Of a stretch of 64,000 nucleotides of DNA, positions 1-9,889 are shown one piece after another (the first letter of the stretch is position 1; the number at the start of each line of letters is the position of its first letter). The translations under genes were made by a program, and so were the position numbers. Location: contig NZ_SPHO01000005.1 of the NCBI RefSeq assembly GCF_005845215.1, positions 248,001 through 312,000 on the forward strand. Reading direction: 5' to 3'. The notes beneath the pieces were generated by a model. That model searched no databases. It saw only the letters and a program-made list of their open reading frames with translations, and was not told the origin of the DNA. The DNA is from Clostridium sp. 1001271st1 H5 (GTDB taxonomy: Bacteria; Bacillota; Clostridia; Lachnospirales; Lachnospiraceae).

Positions 1-240
1 TTCAATTCCAATGTTGATGCGGATGCGGTCCCTGTACTCTGCCTGGAGCATGCGCAGGGATGTAAGGTAGGTTGGAATATCCAGAATAAAATCGCAGTCG
101 CAGAATCCGGAGTCGTAGTCGTGATGGTCGGTGATGCACATCTCCTTCATGCCAAGTTCTATGGCCTTCTCAATCTGCAGACCTATAGGGGTGTTGGAGT
201 CACCGGAAAATTCAGTGTGCAGATGGCAGTCGTATATCAT
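1..240 (-). CDS. PHP-domain histidinol-phosphatase family protein (N-terminal part)
   Basis: Reading the minus strand from the ATG at 240-238 gives an open frame of 80 codons that runs off the left edge. It begins MIYDCHLHTEFSGDS and continues with an ITDHHD segment. The HLHTEFSGDS and TDHHD motifs are the first two metal-binding motifs of the PHP phosphoesterase superfamily, and the start resembles HisJ-type histidinol-phosphatases, which dephosphorylate L-histidinol phosphate. Only the N-terminus is present, so substrate cannot be decided: other PHP enzymes share these motifs. It is divergent from the gap gene. Confidence 0.75.
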   Translation of the reverse strand, partial: MIYDCHLHTEFSGDSNTPIGLQIEKAIELGMKEMCITDHHDYDSGFCDCDFILDIPTYLTSLRMLQAEYRDRIRINIGIE

Positions 241-421
241 TGGAGCTTCTCCTTTGCTTCTATAGTAATGACTTTTTTACGAAAATAAGAGCATTTTTAT
301 ACATAACAGCATTTTCATACGCATTTCATAACAACATTATAGCAGAAAATACCCGAATGGCAAGATTCCAGTATTTTCTTAGTATAAAAAGGTCAAATAT
401 CCGTAAAAATAAAAAAAGGAC

Positions 422-450
422 TTGCCAATTCATTAGAAATTGATTACAAT
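422..450 (+). promoter_or_regulatory. Probable sigma-A promoter of gap
   Basis: A TTGCCA box (422-427) and a TACAAT box (445-450) are separated by exactly 17 bases, 64 bases upstream of the gap ATG, in an AT-rich leader. The ribosome site of gap is the AGGAGG ending about 8 bases before the start. The rest of the 240-513 gap shows nothing else I can support. Confidence 0.55.
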
Positions 451-513
451 AGAGAGAGGTTGATTAATATTTAACAATAATATATTTTTTAACAAACTAG
501 GAGGAATTGAATC

Positions 514-1545
514 ATGGCAGTAAAAGTAGCGATTAATGGATTTGGACGTATTGGACGTCTGGCTTTCCGTCAGATGTTCGGAGCAGAAGGTTACGATGTA
601 GTAGCTATCAATGACTTAACCGATCCTAAGATGTTAGCTCATCTGTTAAAGTATGATACAGCACAGGGCGGATATGCCGGCGTTTATGGCCAGGGACTGC
701 ACACTGTTGAGGCTGGAGAGGATTCCATCACTGTAGACGGCAAGAAGATTACCATTTACAAGGAACCAAAGGCTGCTGACCTTCCATGGGGCGAAATCGG
801 GGTAGATGTTGTTCTGGAGTGTACAGGTTTCTACTGCTCTAAGGACAAGGCTCAGGCTCACATCGAAGCTGGCGCTAAGAAAGTTGTTATCTCTGCTCCG
901 GCAGGCAATGACCTTCCTACTATTGTATATAGTGTAAACGAGAATGTACTGACAGCTGATGACAAGATTATCTCTGCTGCTTCTTGTACAACAAACTGCC
1001 TGGCTCCTATGGCTAAGGCACTGAATGATTATGCTCCTATCCAGAGCGGTATCATGTCCACCATCCACGCCTACACAGGCGACCAGATGATTCTGGACGG
1101 ACCACACAGAAAAGGCGATTTAAGAAGAGCAAGAGCCGGCGCAGCCAACATCGTTCCTAACTCCACCGGTGCTGCTAAGGCTATCGGCCTGGTTATCCCA
1201 GAGCTGAACGGCAAGTTAATCGGTTCCGCACAGCGTGTACCTGTACCAACCGGTTCCACCACAATCTTAACAGCTGTTGTTAAGAAGGCTGGCGTTACAA
1301 AGGAAGACATCAATGCCGCTATGAAGGCAGCTGCCAGCGAGTCCTTTGGATACAACGAGGATGCGATTGTATCTTCTGACGTTATCGGTATGAGATATGG
1401 TTCTCTGTTTGATGCAACACAGACCATGGTAGCTCAGATTGCGGATGACCTGTACGAGGTTCAGGTTGTTTCATGGTATGACAATGAGAACTCCTACACA
1501 AGCCAGATGGTAAGGACAATCAAGTACTTTGCTGAGTTAGGCTAA
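514..1545 (+). CDS. gap: Glyceraldehyde-3-phosphate dehydrogenase, type I
   Basis: 343 residues, the normal length for the family. It oxidises and phosphorylates glyceraldehyde-3-phosphate to 1,3-bisphosphoglycerate with NAD in cytosolic glycolysis. The N-terminal Rossmann motif INGFGRIGR is present, as is the catalytic segment SCTTNC (Cys at about residue 158), followed by the HAYTGDQ segment and the C-terminal WYDNE motif. The ATG at 514 follows a strong AGGAGG site. It is first in a gap-pgk-tpiA-gpmI cluster on the same strand, so these enzymes are probably co-expressed. Confidence 0.98.
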   Translation: MAVKVAINGFGRIGRLAFRQMFGAEGYDVVAINDLTDPKMLAHLLKYDTAQGGYAGVYGQGLHTVEAGEDSITVDGKKITIYKEPKAADLPWGEIGVDVVLECTGFYCSKDKAQAHIEAGAKKVVISAPAGNDLPTIVYSVNENVLTADDKIISAASCTTNCLAPMAKALNDYAPIQSGIMSTIHAYTGDQMILDGPHRKGDLRRARAGAANIVPNSTGAAKAIGLVIPELNGKLIGSAQRVPVPTGSTTILTAVVKKAGVTKEDINAAMKAAASESFGYNEDAIVSSDVIGMRYGSLFDATQTMVAQIADDLYEVQVVSWYDNENSYTSQMVRTIKYFAELG

Positions 1546-1585
1546 TTGTGACAACAGGACAGTGATTTTTAAGTAGACTCATGAA

Positions 1586-1613
1586 GGGTCCGGTCGTTTG
1601 GGCCGGGCCCTTT
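1586..1613 (+). terminator. Hairpin between gap and pgk (possible attenuator or partial terminator)
   Basis: GGGTCCGG and CCGGGCCC arms flank a short loop and are followed by TTTG rather than a long U tract. Such a weak terminator would let gap mRNA exceed that of the downstream genes. Inference from the sequence only. Confidence 0.45.
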
Positions 1614-1694
1614 GTTACATGCAATGGTCCGCCGGCCCTGCCTGCGGGCGATTGTTTGCCAAAAGTAAGAATGACTCTGAAAGGGGATTTGACG

Positions 1695-2909
1695 ATGTTA
1701 AACAAGAAAACAGTTGATGATTTAAAAGATTTACAGGGCAAAAAAGTACTGGTACGCTGCGATTTCAACGTTCCGTTAAAGGAGGGCGTTATCCAGAACT
1801 ATAACCGTATCGATGGAGCCATCCCTACCATCAAGAAGCTGCTTGACCAGGGCGCTAAGGTTATCCTGTGTTCCCATTTGGGAAAACCAAAGGGCGAGCC
1901 TGTTCCGGAGATGAGCCTTGCGCCGGTTGCTCCTGCTCTCAGCGAGAGACTGGGCGTAGAGGTTAAGTTTGTGGACGATGCCAAGGTAACAGGACCTGAG
2001 ACACAGAAGGTTGCTGCCGGCTTAAAGGACGGGGAGGTTCTGCTGCTCCAGAATACACGCTACAGAATTGAAGAGACTAAATTCAAAGACGGCGATGCTG
2101 CCAGCGAGGCGTATGCAAAAGAACTGGCTGACCTGTGCGACGGCATTTTTGTAAACGACGCGTTCGGTACTGCCCACAGGGCGCACTGCTCCAACGTAGG
2201 TGTTACCAGATTCACCAAGGAGAATGTGGTTGGCTATCTGATGGAGAAGGAAATCAAGTTCTTAGGCCAGGCCGTAGAGAACCCGGTTCGTCCGTTCGTT
2301 GCCATCCTGGGAGGCGCCAAGGTTTCCGACAAGATTAATGTAATCAACAACCTGCTTGACAAGGTTGACACCCTGATAATCGGCGGCGGCATGGCTTATA
2401 CCTTTGCAAAGGCACAGGGCCAGGAAATCGGCAACTCCTTATGCGAGGCGGATAAACTGGATTATGCTCTGGAGATGATTAAGAAGGCAGAGGAGAAGGG
2501 CGTTAAGCTGCTGCTTCCTGTTGACCATGTGGAAGGAAAGGAATTCTCCAACGAAACAGAGCATAAAGTAGTGGATGTAATTGATGCAGGCTGGTCAGGA
2601 TTTGACATTGGGCCTAAGACCATTGCTCTCTATAAGGATGCATTACAGGGTGCCAGGACAGTTGTGTGGAACGGACCTATGGGCGTGTTCGAGTTCTCCA
2701 ACTTCGCAGAAGGCACACTGGAAGTCTGCCGTGCTGTTGCCGGCCTGGCAGATGCCACCACTGTAATCGGCGGCGGTGATTCCGTTAATGCTGTGAAGAG
2801 ACTGGGCTTTGCTGATAAGATGACCCATATCTCCACTGGCGGCGGCGCTTCCCTGGAATTCCTGGAAGGCAAGGAACTGCCGGGCGTGGCTGCAGCTGAC
2901 AATAAATAG
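1695..2909 (+). CDS. pgk: Phosphoglycerate kinase
   Basis: 404 residues from the ATG at 1695. The frame is open further upstream, but those codons lie over the gap-pgk hairpin and do not resemble PGK. The enzyme transfers phosphate from 1,3-bisphosphoglycerate to ADP. Visible family motifs are VRCDFNVPL near the N-terminus, NTRYR, the GGAKVSDK hinge region, the NGPMGVFE loop, and GGGDS followed by [14 protein letters not shown] at the C-terminus. It lies between gap and tpiA, as in many Firmicutes. Confidence 0.97.
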   Translation: MLNKKTVDDLKDLQGKKVLVRCDFNVPLKEGVIQNYNRIDGAIPTIKKLLDQGAKVILCSHLGKPKGEPVPEMSLAPVAPALSERLGVEVKFVDDAKVTGPETQKVAAGLKDGEVLLLQNTRYRIEETKFKDGDAASEAYAKELADLCDGIFVNDAFGTAHRAHCSNVGVTRFTKENVVGYLMEKEIKFLGQAVENPVRPFVAILGGAKVSDKINVINNLLDKVDTLIIGGGMAYTFAKAQGQEIGNSLCEADKLDYALEMIKKAEEKGVKLLLPVDHVEGKEFSNETEHKVVDVIDAGWSGFDIGPKTIALYKDALQGARTVVWNGPMGVFEFSNFAEGTLEVCRAVAGLADATTVIGGGDSVNAVKRLGFADKMTHISTGGGASLEFLEGKELPGVAAADNK

Positions 2910-2941
2910 TGATTGTGCGTGAAAGGGAGAGGTAAAATACA

Positions 2942-3694
2942 ATGGCAAGAAAGAAAATTATAGCAGGCAACTGGAAGATGAACATGACTCCGTCAGAGGC
3001 AGTTGCCCTGGTTAACGAGTTAAAACCATTGGTAGTGAATGAGGATGTGGATGTGGTATTCTGTGTACCTGCCATTGACATCATTCCTGCTATGGATGCA
3101 GCTAAGGGCTCTAATATCTGCATCGGAGCTGAGAACATGTACTATGAGGAGAAGGGCGCTTATACAGGTGAGATTTCTCCCGGCATGCTGGTAGATGCCG
3201 GTGTTAAGTACGTAATCATCGGCCATTCTGAGAGACGCGAGTACTTTGCTGAGACAGATGAGACTGTGAACAAGAAGGTGCTGAAGGCATTTGAGCACGG
3301 CATAACTCCAATTGTATGCTGCGGCGAGACACTGACCCAGAGGGAGCAGGGAATCACCATTGACTGGATTCGCCAGCAGATTAAGATTGCATTCCTGAAT
3401 GTGACGGCTGACCAGGCTAAGACTGCAGTCATTGCTTATGAGCCAATCTGGGCAATCGGCACAGGCAAGGTAGCTACCACAGAGCAGGCTGAGGAAGTCT
3501 GCGCAGCGATTCGTACATGCATTGGTGAGATTTACGATGAGGCTACAGCTGAGGCAATCCGTATCCAGTACGGCGGCTCTGTATCCGCATCCTCCGCTCC
3601 GGAGCTTTTCGCACAGCCGGATATTGACGGCGGACTGGTAGGCGGAGCCTCCTTAAAGCCTGACTTTGGCAAAATTGTAAATTACAACAAGTAA
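2942..3694 (+). CDS. tpiA: Triosephosphate isomerase
   Basis: 250 residues, the usual length. It interconverts dihydroxyacetone phosphate and glyceraldehyde-3-phosphate. The GNWKMN active-site lysine motif is near the N-terminus, HSERR carries the catalytic histidine, [11 protein letters not shown] carries the catalytic glutamate, and YGGSV is the phosphate-binding loop. The start is 32 bases after the pgk stop and preceded by a GGGAGAGG site, consistent with one transcript. Confidence 0.98.
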   Translation: MARKKIIAGNWKMNMTPSEAVALVNELKPLVVNEDVDVVFCVPAIDIIPAMDAAKGSNICIGAENMYYEEKGAYTGEISPGMLVDAGVKYVIIGHSERREYFAETDETVNKKVLKAFEHGITPIVCCGETLTQREQGITIDWIRQQIKIAFLNVTADQAKTAVIAYEPIWAIGTGKVATTEQAEEVCAAIRTCIGEIYDEATAEAIRIQYGGSVSASSAPELFAQPDIDGGLVGGASLKPDFGKIVNYNK

Positions 3695-3707
3695 CAGCGG
3701 AATGTGT

Positions 3708-3930
3708 GCCCTGCCCCTGACGGAGCGTGTCCCATAGCGGGATTCACGTTCTTCAGAGCGTATTTGAAAAATTACTGTGGCCGTCTGGCCGCCCCAATTT
3801 GCGGCCTGCCGAGACCCGATTTCGTCAGCGCAGCCCAGCTGCGCATCCTCAATCGGGCCTCAGTACCCCGCAAGCTGGAGCCGCCGGCCGGCCACAAGCA
3901 TTTTTTAAATCTGCTCCAAGGCGGCAGGGC
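3708..3930. repeat. Long interrupted palindrome (REP/MITE-like) between tpiA and gpmI
   Basis: The gap between tpiA and gpmI folds into a long interrupted hairpin. GCCCTGCC at 3708-3715 pairs with GGCAGGGC at 3923-3930; the GTATTTGAAAAATTACTGTGGCCG region pairs imperfectly with the CGGCCACAAGC-ATTTTTTAAATC region; and an inner arm ending GCGCAGC (3828-3834) pairs with GCTGCGC (3838-3844). The left arm carries about 30 extra bases. No credible gene lies here, although a frame stays open through it. It could be an extragenic palindromic repeat, a MITE relic or an RNA structure tuning gpmI expression. Confidence 0.7.
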
Positions 3931-3955
3931 ATTTAAAACAGAAGGAGATTGAACA

Positions 3956-5497
3956 ATGATTAAAAAACCAACCGTATTAATGATTCTGGACGGCTACGGG
4001 CTAAATGATAACTGCGACCATAATGCTGTATGTGAGGGCAGGACTCCGGTTATGGACCAGCTTATGAGCCAGTGCCCCTTTGTAAAGGGAGAGGCCAGCG
4101 GCATGGCAGTGGGTCTTCCGGAAGGACAGATGGGCAACTCTGAGGTGGGCCATCTGAACATGGGAGCAGGCCGTATTGTGTACCAGGAGCTGACCAGAAT
4201 CACAAAATCCATTCAGGACGGGGATTTTTTTGATATTCCGGAGTTTCTCTCAGCAGTTGAGAACTGCAGGAAGAATGATTCCGCCCTTCATATGTTCGGA
4301 CTGGTGTCTGACGGCGGCGTACACAGCCACAACACCCATATCTACGGCCTGCTGGAGCTGGCTAAAAAGAACGGCTTAAAGAAGGTATATGTACACTGCT
4401 TCCTGGACGGCCGCGATACGCCTCCTGAATCAGGAAAAGGCTTTGTGGAGCAGCTGGAAGCAAAGATGAAAGAGATTGGCGTAGGCGAGGTGGCCTCTGT
4501 CATGGGACGCTACTATGCCATGGACCGTGATAAGAGATGGGACCGCGTGGAGCTGGCATACAATGCCCTCACAAAGGGCGAGGGCAATCAGGCAGACAGT
4601 GCTCCGGCAGGCATTCAGGCTTCTTATGACAACGGCAAGGCGGATGAGTTTGTGATTCCTTTTGTGGTGGTGAAGGACGGTAAGCCTGTGGCCACCATCC
4701 AGGATAAGGATTCCGTGATATTCTACAACTTCCGTCCGGACCGTGCAAGGGAGATTACCCGCGCATTCTGCGACGACAGTTTTGACGGTTTCCCAAGGGA
4801 GAAAAGACTGGACCTGGTGTATGTATGCTTTACGGATTACGATGAAACCATCCAGAACAAGCTGGTTGCATTTAAGAAGGAGAGCATTACCAACACCTTC
4901 GGCCAGTTCCTGGCAGCACACAAAAAGACCCAGGTAAGGATTGCAGAGACAGAGAAATATGCTCATGTGACCTTCTTCTTTAACGGCGGCGTGGAAGAGC
5001 CAAACGAGGGCGAAGACCGCATCCTGGTTCCCTCTCCAAAGGAAGTTGCCACTTATGATTTAAAGCCGGAGATGAGTGCAATGGGCGTTTGCGACAAACT
5101 GGTGGAGGCCATTAAGTCCGGCAAATATGACGTTATCATCATCAACTTTGCCAACCCGGACATGGTAGGCCACACCGGTGTGGAGGATGCTGCCATCAAG
5201 GCTATCGAGACTGTGGATACCTGCGTGGGCCGTGCAGTGGAGGCCATCAGGGAAGTGGACGGCGTCATGTTCATCTGTGCAGACCACGGCAATGCGGAGC
5301 AGCTGGTGGATTATGAGACCGGCGAGCCGTTTACCGCCCATACCACCAACCCGGTTCCATTTATCCTGGTGAATGCAGACCCATCCTGCAAGCTGCGTGA
5401 AGGCGGCGCCCTGTGCGATATCGTGCCTACCCTCATTGAGCTTATGGGAATGGAGCAGCCTAAGGAAATGACCGGCAAATCACTGTTGGTTAAATAA
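3956..5497 (+). CDS. gpmI: 2,3-bisphosphoglycerate-independent phosphoglycerate mutase
   Basis: 513 residues, normal for the manganese-dependent, cofactor-independent mutase of the alkaline phosphatase superfamily, which converts 3- to 2-phosphoglycerate. The metal site MILDGYG is at the N-terminus and GNSEVGHLNMGAGR (about residue 60) contains the catalytic serine. DGRDTPP, NFRPDRAREITRAF and the C-terminal ADHGNAEQ and AHTTNPVPF metal motifs follow. It sits after the structured repeat, so its expression may be partly uncoupled from tpiA. Start chosen at the ATG after GAAGGAGATTGAACA. Confidence 0.98.
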   Translation: MIKKPTVLMILDGYGLNDNCDHNAVCEGRTPVMDQLMSQCPFVKGEASGMAVGLPEGQMGNSEVGHLNMGAGRIVYQELTRITKSIQDGDFFDIPEFLSAVENCRKNDSALHMFGLVSDGGVHSHNTHIYGLLELAKKNGLKKVYVHCFLDGRDTPPESGKGFVEQLEAKMKEIGVGEVASVMGRYYAMDRDKRWDRVELAYNALTKGEGNQADSAPAGIQASYDNGKADEFVIPFVVVKDGKPVATIQDKDSVIFYNFRPDRAREITRAFCDDSFDGFPREKRLDLVYVCFTDYDETIQNKLVAFKKESITNTFGQFLAAHKKTQVRIAETEKYAHVTFFFNGGVEEPNEGEDRILVPSPKEVATYDLKPEMSAMGVCDKLVEAIKSGKYDVIIINFANPDMVGHTGVEDAAIKAIETVDTCVGRAVEAIREVDGVMFICADHGNAEQLVDYETGEPFTAHTTNPVPFILVNADPSCKLREGGALCDIVPTLIELMGMEQPKEMTGKSLLVK

Positions 5498-5513
5498 GCA
5501 TAAAAATGATAAA

Positions 5514-5545
5514 GCCAGTTCCGGATGTCCGGAGCTGGCCTTTTT
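5514..5545 (+). terminator. Intrinsic terminator after gpmI
   Basis: GCCAGTTCCGG and CCGGAGCTGGC arms with a 4-base loop are followed directly by CTTTTT, 16 bases after the gpmI stop. It closes the glycolytic cluster. Confidence 0.85.
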
Positions 5546-5583
5546 AGTGAGAGGGCTGCGGCAAGGGGGAATGACTGTAAAAA

Positions 5584-6972
5584 CTAGACTACCGCATGTC
5601 TCGGATGAATGTGCTGAGCTGATACAGTTCCGTCCGTTTCCTGGCTGTCGTCCGCCGGATTTTTATGAATGACATTAATCTCCCGGACATCCGCCTTTAC
5701 CTTTGAGGCGGCTGCATTATCCATCACAGCTGTATTGCCGGCAGATGTTTTATCCACGGATGATTTGGATACAGCCGCTTTCCCCGGAACACTTCCGGAT
5801 AATTTGATGGAAGCCTTTGCACAGGCAGGCCCTACCATTTCATACAGAAGACCGCTGGACAGAATGATGGTGGACAGTAGCTGGCCGCTCTCAGCAGGAA
5901 GCATACGCTGTCCCAGCACAGCCAGGCCAATGGATACACCGGCCTGGGGAATCAGCGCCAGGCCAAAGTAACGGCGGATTTCCGGTGAGGCGTGGGTAAC
6001 CGCGGCGCCCAGAGCGGAACCCGTGTATTTTCCTGCAATGCGGACCAGGAAGTAAACAACACCAATGATTCCTGCGGCTGCCAGGCTGGGGATGGAAAGC
6101 CTCATGCCGGAGAGCACGAAAAACATTACCAGAAGGGGCGGCGTGAACTGGTTCAGCTGTTTAAACAGGTGTTTATTGCCGCTGGCATTGATATAGGCAG
6201 TGCCGGAGGCCATACAGGCCAGCAGGGGAGATACATTGAGGGAGGTGCAGATACCGGCCACGCCCATGATGGTGACGCAGGCCAGGACCAGGCTGTGGTC
6301 CTTGCTGCGGCGTTTGTGTATCAGCCTGCTGAGCACCACGCCGGACAATCCGCCCAGAACCAGGGCTAAAAGGTTAAAGAGCACCGGAAAAGCAATCTGG
6401 GAAAACGTCACCGAACCGTTTCCTGAACTGGCCTGGACAAAGGCGGCGCACACGCTGAAGGCAATCAGTGACACCGCATCGTCCAGGGCAACAACCTGGA
6501 GAATGGTATCCACAAACGGTCCCCTGGCCTTGTACTGGCGGATGGTCATGATGGTGGAAGCAGGGGCAGTTGCACAGCCGATGGCGCCTAACAGCAGGCT
6601 GAAGGACAAAGATAACCCCATAACCAGCATGACTGCTGTTATGAAGACGCCTGCGGTCAGGGATTCAAACAGGGTGAGAATAACCATGTTCTTTCCGTTG
6701 GCTTTTAAGGATGACAGTTTAAAATATTTACCTACTCCGAACGCGATGAATGCCAGGGCAAGGTCCGTGATAAAATCCATCTGTTCAATATATTGTGAAG
6801 GGACAAGGTTCAGGCACCAGGGCCCGATGATGACTCCCGCAATGATATAACCAGTGACATTGGGTAAATGAAGGCGTTTTGTGATTCGTGTCAACAGAAA
6901 GCCGGATGCCAGCATGACTGCTATGGACAATATGATTCCTGCTGCTCCCAGGTTTGATAAAAATAGTGCCAT
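5584..6972 (-). CDS. CPA2-type cation/proton antiporter
   Basis: About 462 residues from the minus-strand ATG at 6972, preceded by AGAAAGGAGTG. About twelve hydrophobic segments cover residues 5-390. TRITKRLHLPNVTGYIIAGVIIGP is characteristic of KefB/NapA-type antiporters, and ALDDAVSLIAF has the paired aspartates of the electrogenic CPA2 ion-binding site. The family exchanges Na+ or K+ for H+ at the cytoplasmic membrane. The last ~75 residues are a hydrophilic Ala/Ser/Lys/Asp-rich tail without a recognisable RCK domain. It is divergent from a LysR regulator that probably controls it. Confidence 0.85.
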   Translation of the reverse strand: MALFLSNLGAAGIILSIAVMLASGFLLTRITKRLHLPNVTGYIIAGVIIGPWCLNLVPSQYIEQMDFITDLALAFIAFGVGKYFKLSSLKANGKNMVILTLFESLTAGVFITAVMLVMGLSLSFSLLLGAIGCATAPASTIMTIRQYKARGPFVDTILQVVALDDAVSLIAFSVCAAFVQASSGNGSVTFSQIAFPVLFNLLALVLGGLSGVVLSRLIHKRRSKDHSLVLACVTIMGVAGICTSLNVSPLLACMASGTAYINASGNKHLFKQLNQFTPPLLVMFFVLSGMRLSIPSLAAAGIIGVVYFLVRIAGKYTGSALGAAVTHASPEIRRYFGLALIPQAGVSIGLAVLGQRMLPAESGQLLSTIILSSGLLYEMVGPACAKASIKLSGSVPGKAAVSKSSVDKTSAGNTAVMDNAAASKVKADVREINVIHKNPADDSQETDGTVSAQHIHPRHAVV

Positions 6973-7012
6973 AATCAACACTCCTTTCTGCGTTTCTTTT
7001 TTGTTTTGCTTG

Positions 7013-7041
7013 ATTATAGTAGTGTTTGGTGATAAAATCAA
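7013..7041 (-). promoter_or_regulatory. Promoter of the antiporter gene
   Basis: On the minus strand TTGATT (7041-7036) and TATAAT (7018-7013) are spaced by 17 bases, about 40 bases upstream of the antiporter ATG. The -35 box lies inside the left arm of a perfect palindrome. Confidence 0.6.
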
Positions 7042-7057
7042 ATGATATTATTTGATT
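7036..7057. promoter_or_regulatory. Palindromic operator between antiporter and LysR gene
   Basis: A perfect inverted repeat, AATCAAAT-N6-ATTTGATT, sits in the divergent intergenic region and overlaps the antiporter -35 box. LysR-type regulators normally bind dyads in such positions, so the adjacent regulator at 7098 is the likely ligand (inference). Confidence 0.6.
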
Positions 7058-7097
7058 GGGATATAAAAAATATTTATATACGAAGGGGGACGGGCCT

Positions 7098-7991
7098 GTG
7101 TTCGACATGAAAGTAAAGACCCTTTTGGCTGTAATTGAGGCCGGAAGCTATACAAAGGCAGCCCAGAAGCTGAATCTGACACAGCCTGCGGTGAGTCATC
7201 AGATTCGCCTGCTGGAAAATGAGTTCGACATAAAAATATTTTATAAGAGTAAAAACAAACTGAAGCTGACCCCCCAGGGAAAGATACTGGTGCAGTACGC
7301 CCGCAGGGCGGCTGCCGTCTATTCCAATGCCTGTCAGGCCATTGCGGACAGCAAGACGGAGACCAGCCACCTGAATGTAGGCATCACGCCTACGGCGGGA
7401 GAGACCATCATTCCCCAGGTCCTGGCTACCCTCTGCAACGAGAATCCGGATATACATATAAATATTTGTGTCAATACCATTCAAAAAATTTATAGCCGCC
7501 TGAAGGCATATGAATTGGATTTTGCCGTGGTGGAGGGCGGGGTGCCGGATACGGCCCTGGTGTCCACCACTTTGGACACGGATTACCTGTGTCTGGCTGT
7601 CTCACCCATGCACCGTCTGGCCAGGGCCAAGACCGTGTCCGTGGAGGAGATACGCCATGAAAAGCTGATTCTGCGCAGCCGAAGCGCAGGCACCAGGCAG
7701 CTGTTTGAGAAGCACCTGGGAGCCAGGGACATGAGTCTGGCTGAGTTTAACGTTATGATGGAGCTGGATAATGTGTCCATGATTAAGGAGTTAGTAACCA
7801 TGGATTTGGGAATCACCATCATTGCCAAAAGCGCATGCCGCGAGGAACTGGCCAGCGGCCGTCTGGCTATTATACCCATTGAGAATTCTTCCATGGTGCG
7901 CCAGATTGACATGGTATATCAGAAGGATTTCCTCCATCCGGAGCTTATCCAGAATATCCGCGCTATTTATGAACAGTTAAAGGCAAAGTGA
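7098..7991 (+). CDS. LysR-family transcriptional regulator
   Basis: 297 residues if initiated at GTG 7098, which follows GGGGGA at good spacing; upstream in-frame codons lack a site. The N-terminus is a winged helix-turn-helix with SYTKAAQKLNLTQPAVSHQIRLLENEF, typical of LysR. Residues 90-297 form a periplasmic-binding-like effector domain starting LNVGITPTAGE. The effector is unknown. Divergent placement next to the antiporter and the palindrome between them suggest it regulates that transporter and itself. Confidence 0.92.
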   Translation: MFDMKVKTLLAVIEAGSYTKAAQKLNLTQPAVSHQIRLLENEFDIKIFYKSKNKLKLTPQGKILVQYARRAAAVYSNACQAIADSKTETSHLNVGITPTAGETIIPQVLATLCNENPDIHINICVNTIQKIYSRLKAYELDFAVVEGGVPDTALVSTTLDTDYLCLAVSPMHRLARAKTVSVEEIRHEKLILRSRSAGTRQLFEKHLGARDMSLAEFNVMMELDNVSMIKELVTMDLGITIIAKSACREELASGRLAIIPIENSSMVRQIDMVYQKDFLHPELIQNIRAIYEQLKAK

Positions 7992-8086
7992 CGGTAAGTA
8001 TGAAATATCCCTTCCATTTTTAAGGGAAATAGGATAAAATGGAAGTTGGCTTTTAATTGATATAACATATGATAGGAGTATGAATT

Positions 8087-9655
8087 GTGTCTGGAAAAAA
8101 AGGTATGAAAACCAAGAAACTTTTGAAAAGCTTTCTTCCCTATTATGGGAGGTATAAGAAGATTCTGATATTTGATTTACTCTGCGCAGCGCTGACCACG
8201 CTGGGAGAGCTGATTCTTCCCCTGATGCTGCGCTATATCACCAACCAGGGAATGCAGGATTTGGCCTCCATGACAGCCGGAATCGTGATTCGAATCGGCG
8301 GTCTGTATCTGGTGCTGCGGCTGATTGATTCCCTGGCAGCCTACTATATGGCTTACACAGGCCATGTTATGGGCGTATACATTGAGACAGACATGCGCCA
8401 GGATGCCTTTGAGCATCTGCAGATGCTGTCCGACAGCTATTACAGCAACACAAAGGTGGGACAGATTATGTCGCGTATCACCAGTGATTTGTTTGACGTA
8501 ACGGAATTTGCCCACCACTGCCCGGAGGAGTTTTTTATAGCGGCCTTAAAGACCGTGGTTTCCTTCATCATTTTGTCCGGCATCAATCTGGAACTGACCC
8601 TGCTTATATTTGTGCTGGTTCCAATTATGATTATTTCCTGTACCTGGTTTAATATGAAAGTAAAGGAGGCATTCCGCAGGCAGCGCAACCAGATTGGTGA
8701 GCTTAATGCCCAGATTGAGGATACTTTACTGGGCAACCGTGTGGTCAGGGCTTTTGCCAATGAGCCGGTGGAGATTGCCAAGTTCGGCAAGGGCAATAGG
8801 GATTTCATGGATATCAAGAAGTACACCTACCGTTACATGGCTGCGTTCCAGATTACCACCAGGTCTTTTGACGGACTGATGTATGTGGTGGTGATTGTGG
8901 CAGGAGGTATTTTCATGATTCAGGGCAAGGTGGCGCCGGGAGATTTGGTGGCCTATACCATGTATGTAACCACCCTTCTCACTACCATCCGCAGAATCAT
9001 AGAGTTTGCGGAGCAGTTCCAGCGGGGCATTACAGGTATTGAGCGTTTCCAGGAAATCATGGATGTGGTGCCTGATATTAAGGACAGCAAAAATGCAAAG
9101 AAGATGGAGCATGTAAAGGGCGCTATTTCATTTAACCATGTAAGCTTTGAGTATCCGGATGACCATGTGCCGGTATTGGAGGATATTAACATCACAGTGA
9201 AGCCGGGAGAGCGGATTGCCCTGGTAGGACCTTCCGGAGGCGGCAAGACCACCATGTGCAACCTTCTGCCCAGGTTTTATGACACCACCTCAGGCAGCAT
9301 CACCATAGACGGGCAGGATATAAAGGACGTGACACTGCAGAGCCTGCGTTCCAACATTGGTGTGGTACAGCAGGATGTATATCTGTTCTCCGGTTCTGTC
9401 TATGAGAACATCAGCTATGGGCGTCCGGGCGCCACCAGGGAAGAGGTTATGGAAGCTGCCAGACTGGCAGGAGCCCACGAATTCATCACAGAGCTTCAGG
9501 ACGGATATGACACGTATGTAGGCGAACGCGGAGTCAAGCTGTCCGGAGGACAGAAACAGCGCATCAGCATTGCCCGCGTATTCCTTAAGAACCCGGCCAT
9601 TCTTATTCTGGACGTAAAATGGAGTAAGGATTTTTTATGTGTATCATGTGCATAG
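8087..9655 (+). pseudogene. Exporter-type ABC transporter, truncated by ICE insertion
   Basis: Starts at GTG 8087 after AGGAG. Residues 1-310 are a six-helix type I exporter membrane domain; the ATPase domain follows with GPSGGGKTT (Walker A), the Q-loop at GVVQQDVYLFSG, and the signature LSGGQKQRISIARVFLKNPAILILD. Immediately after the Walker B aspartate the expected EATSALD is replaced by VKWSKDFLCVSCA and a stop. The catalytic glutamate, D-loop and H-loop are therefore missing and the product cannot hydrolyse ATP normally. The break is the left end of the large element. Confidence 0.9.
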
Positions 9656-9720
9656 CGTTAAAAAGTGAGGGAAATAGAAACTGCATACACAGATAGAAAG
9701 GTAAAGTGTGTATAGCGTTG
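9608..9720. mobile_element. Left attachment region (attL) of the ICE
   Basis: Host coding similarity stops at about 9614, within the Walker B codons of the ABC gene. Just inside, ATGTGCATAGCGTTA (9646-9660) and AGTGTGTATAGCGTTG (9705-9720) form an imperfect direct repeat with a possible inverted partner GCATACACA (9682-9690), as expected for recombinase arm or core sites. The exact crossover and attR cannot be placed because the right end lies outside the window. Confidence 0.6.
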
Positions 9721-9889
9721 ACATAGATTAGGATTGCAACTGGTGACTGGGGATGACCTGGAGGCCAGTTTTTTATTGTCCATTTTTAATGGAAAGCCAT
9801 CACTTGTTTGTTGGTTATTGGGATAGCTTTTGCGAAAGAAAAAGGTATAATGCTGTACTGACAATCAAAGAAGAAGGAATGAGGAAACG

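Noticed and set aside
240-443. 67-codon plus-strand ORF in the gap leader
   Set aside because: No ribosome site, AT-driven composition, lies over the regulatory region of gap.
3704-3952. ORFs in the tpiA-gpmI gap
   Set aside because: Entirely inside the long palindrome; no ribosome site and no domain-like sequence.
5992-6850. Plus-strand ORFs opposite the antiporter gene
   Set aside because: Shadow frames of a clear membrane transporter; low-complexity translations.
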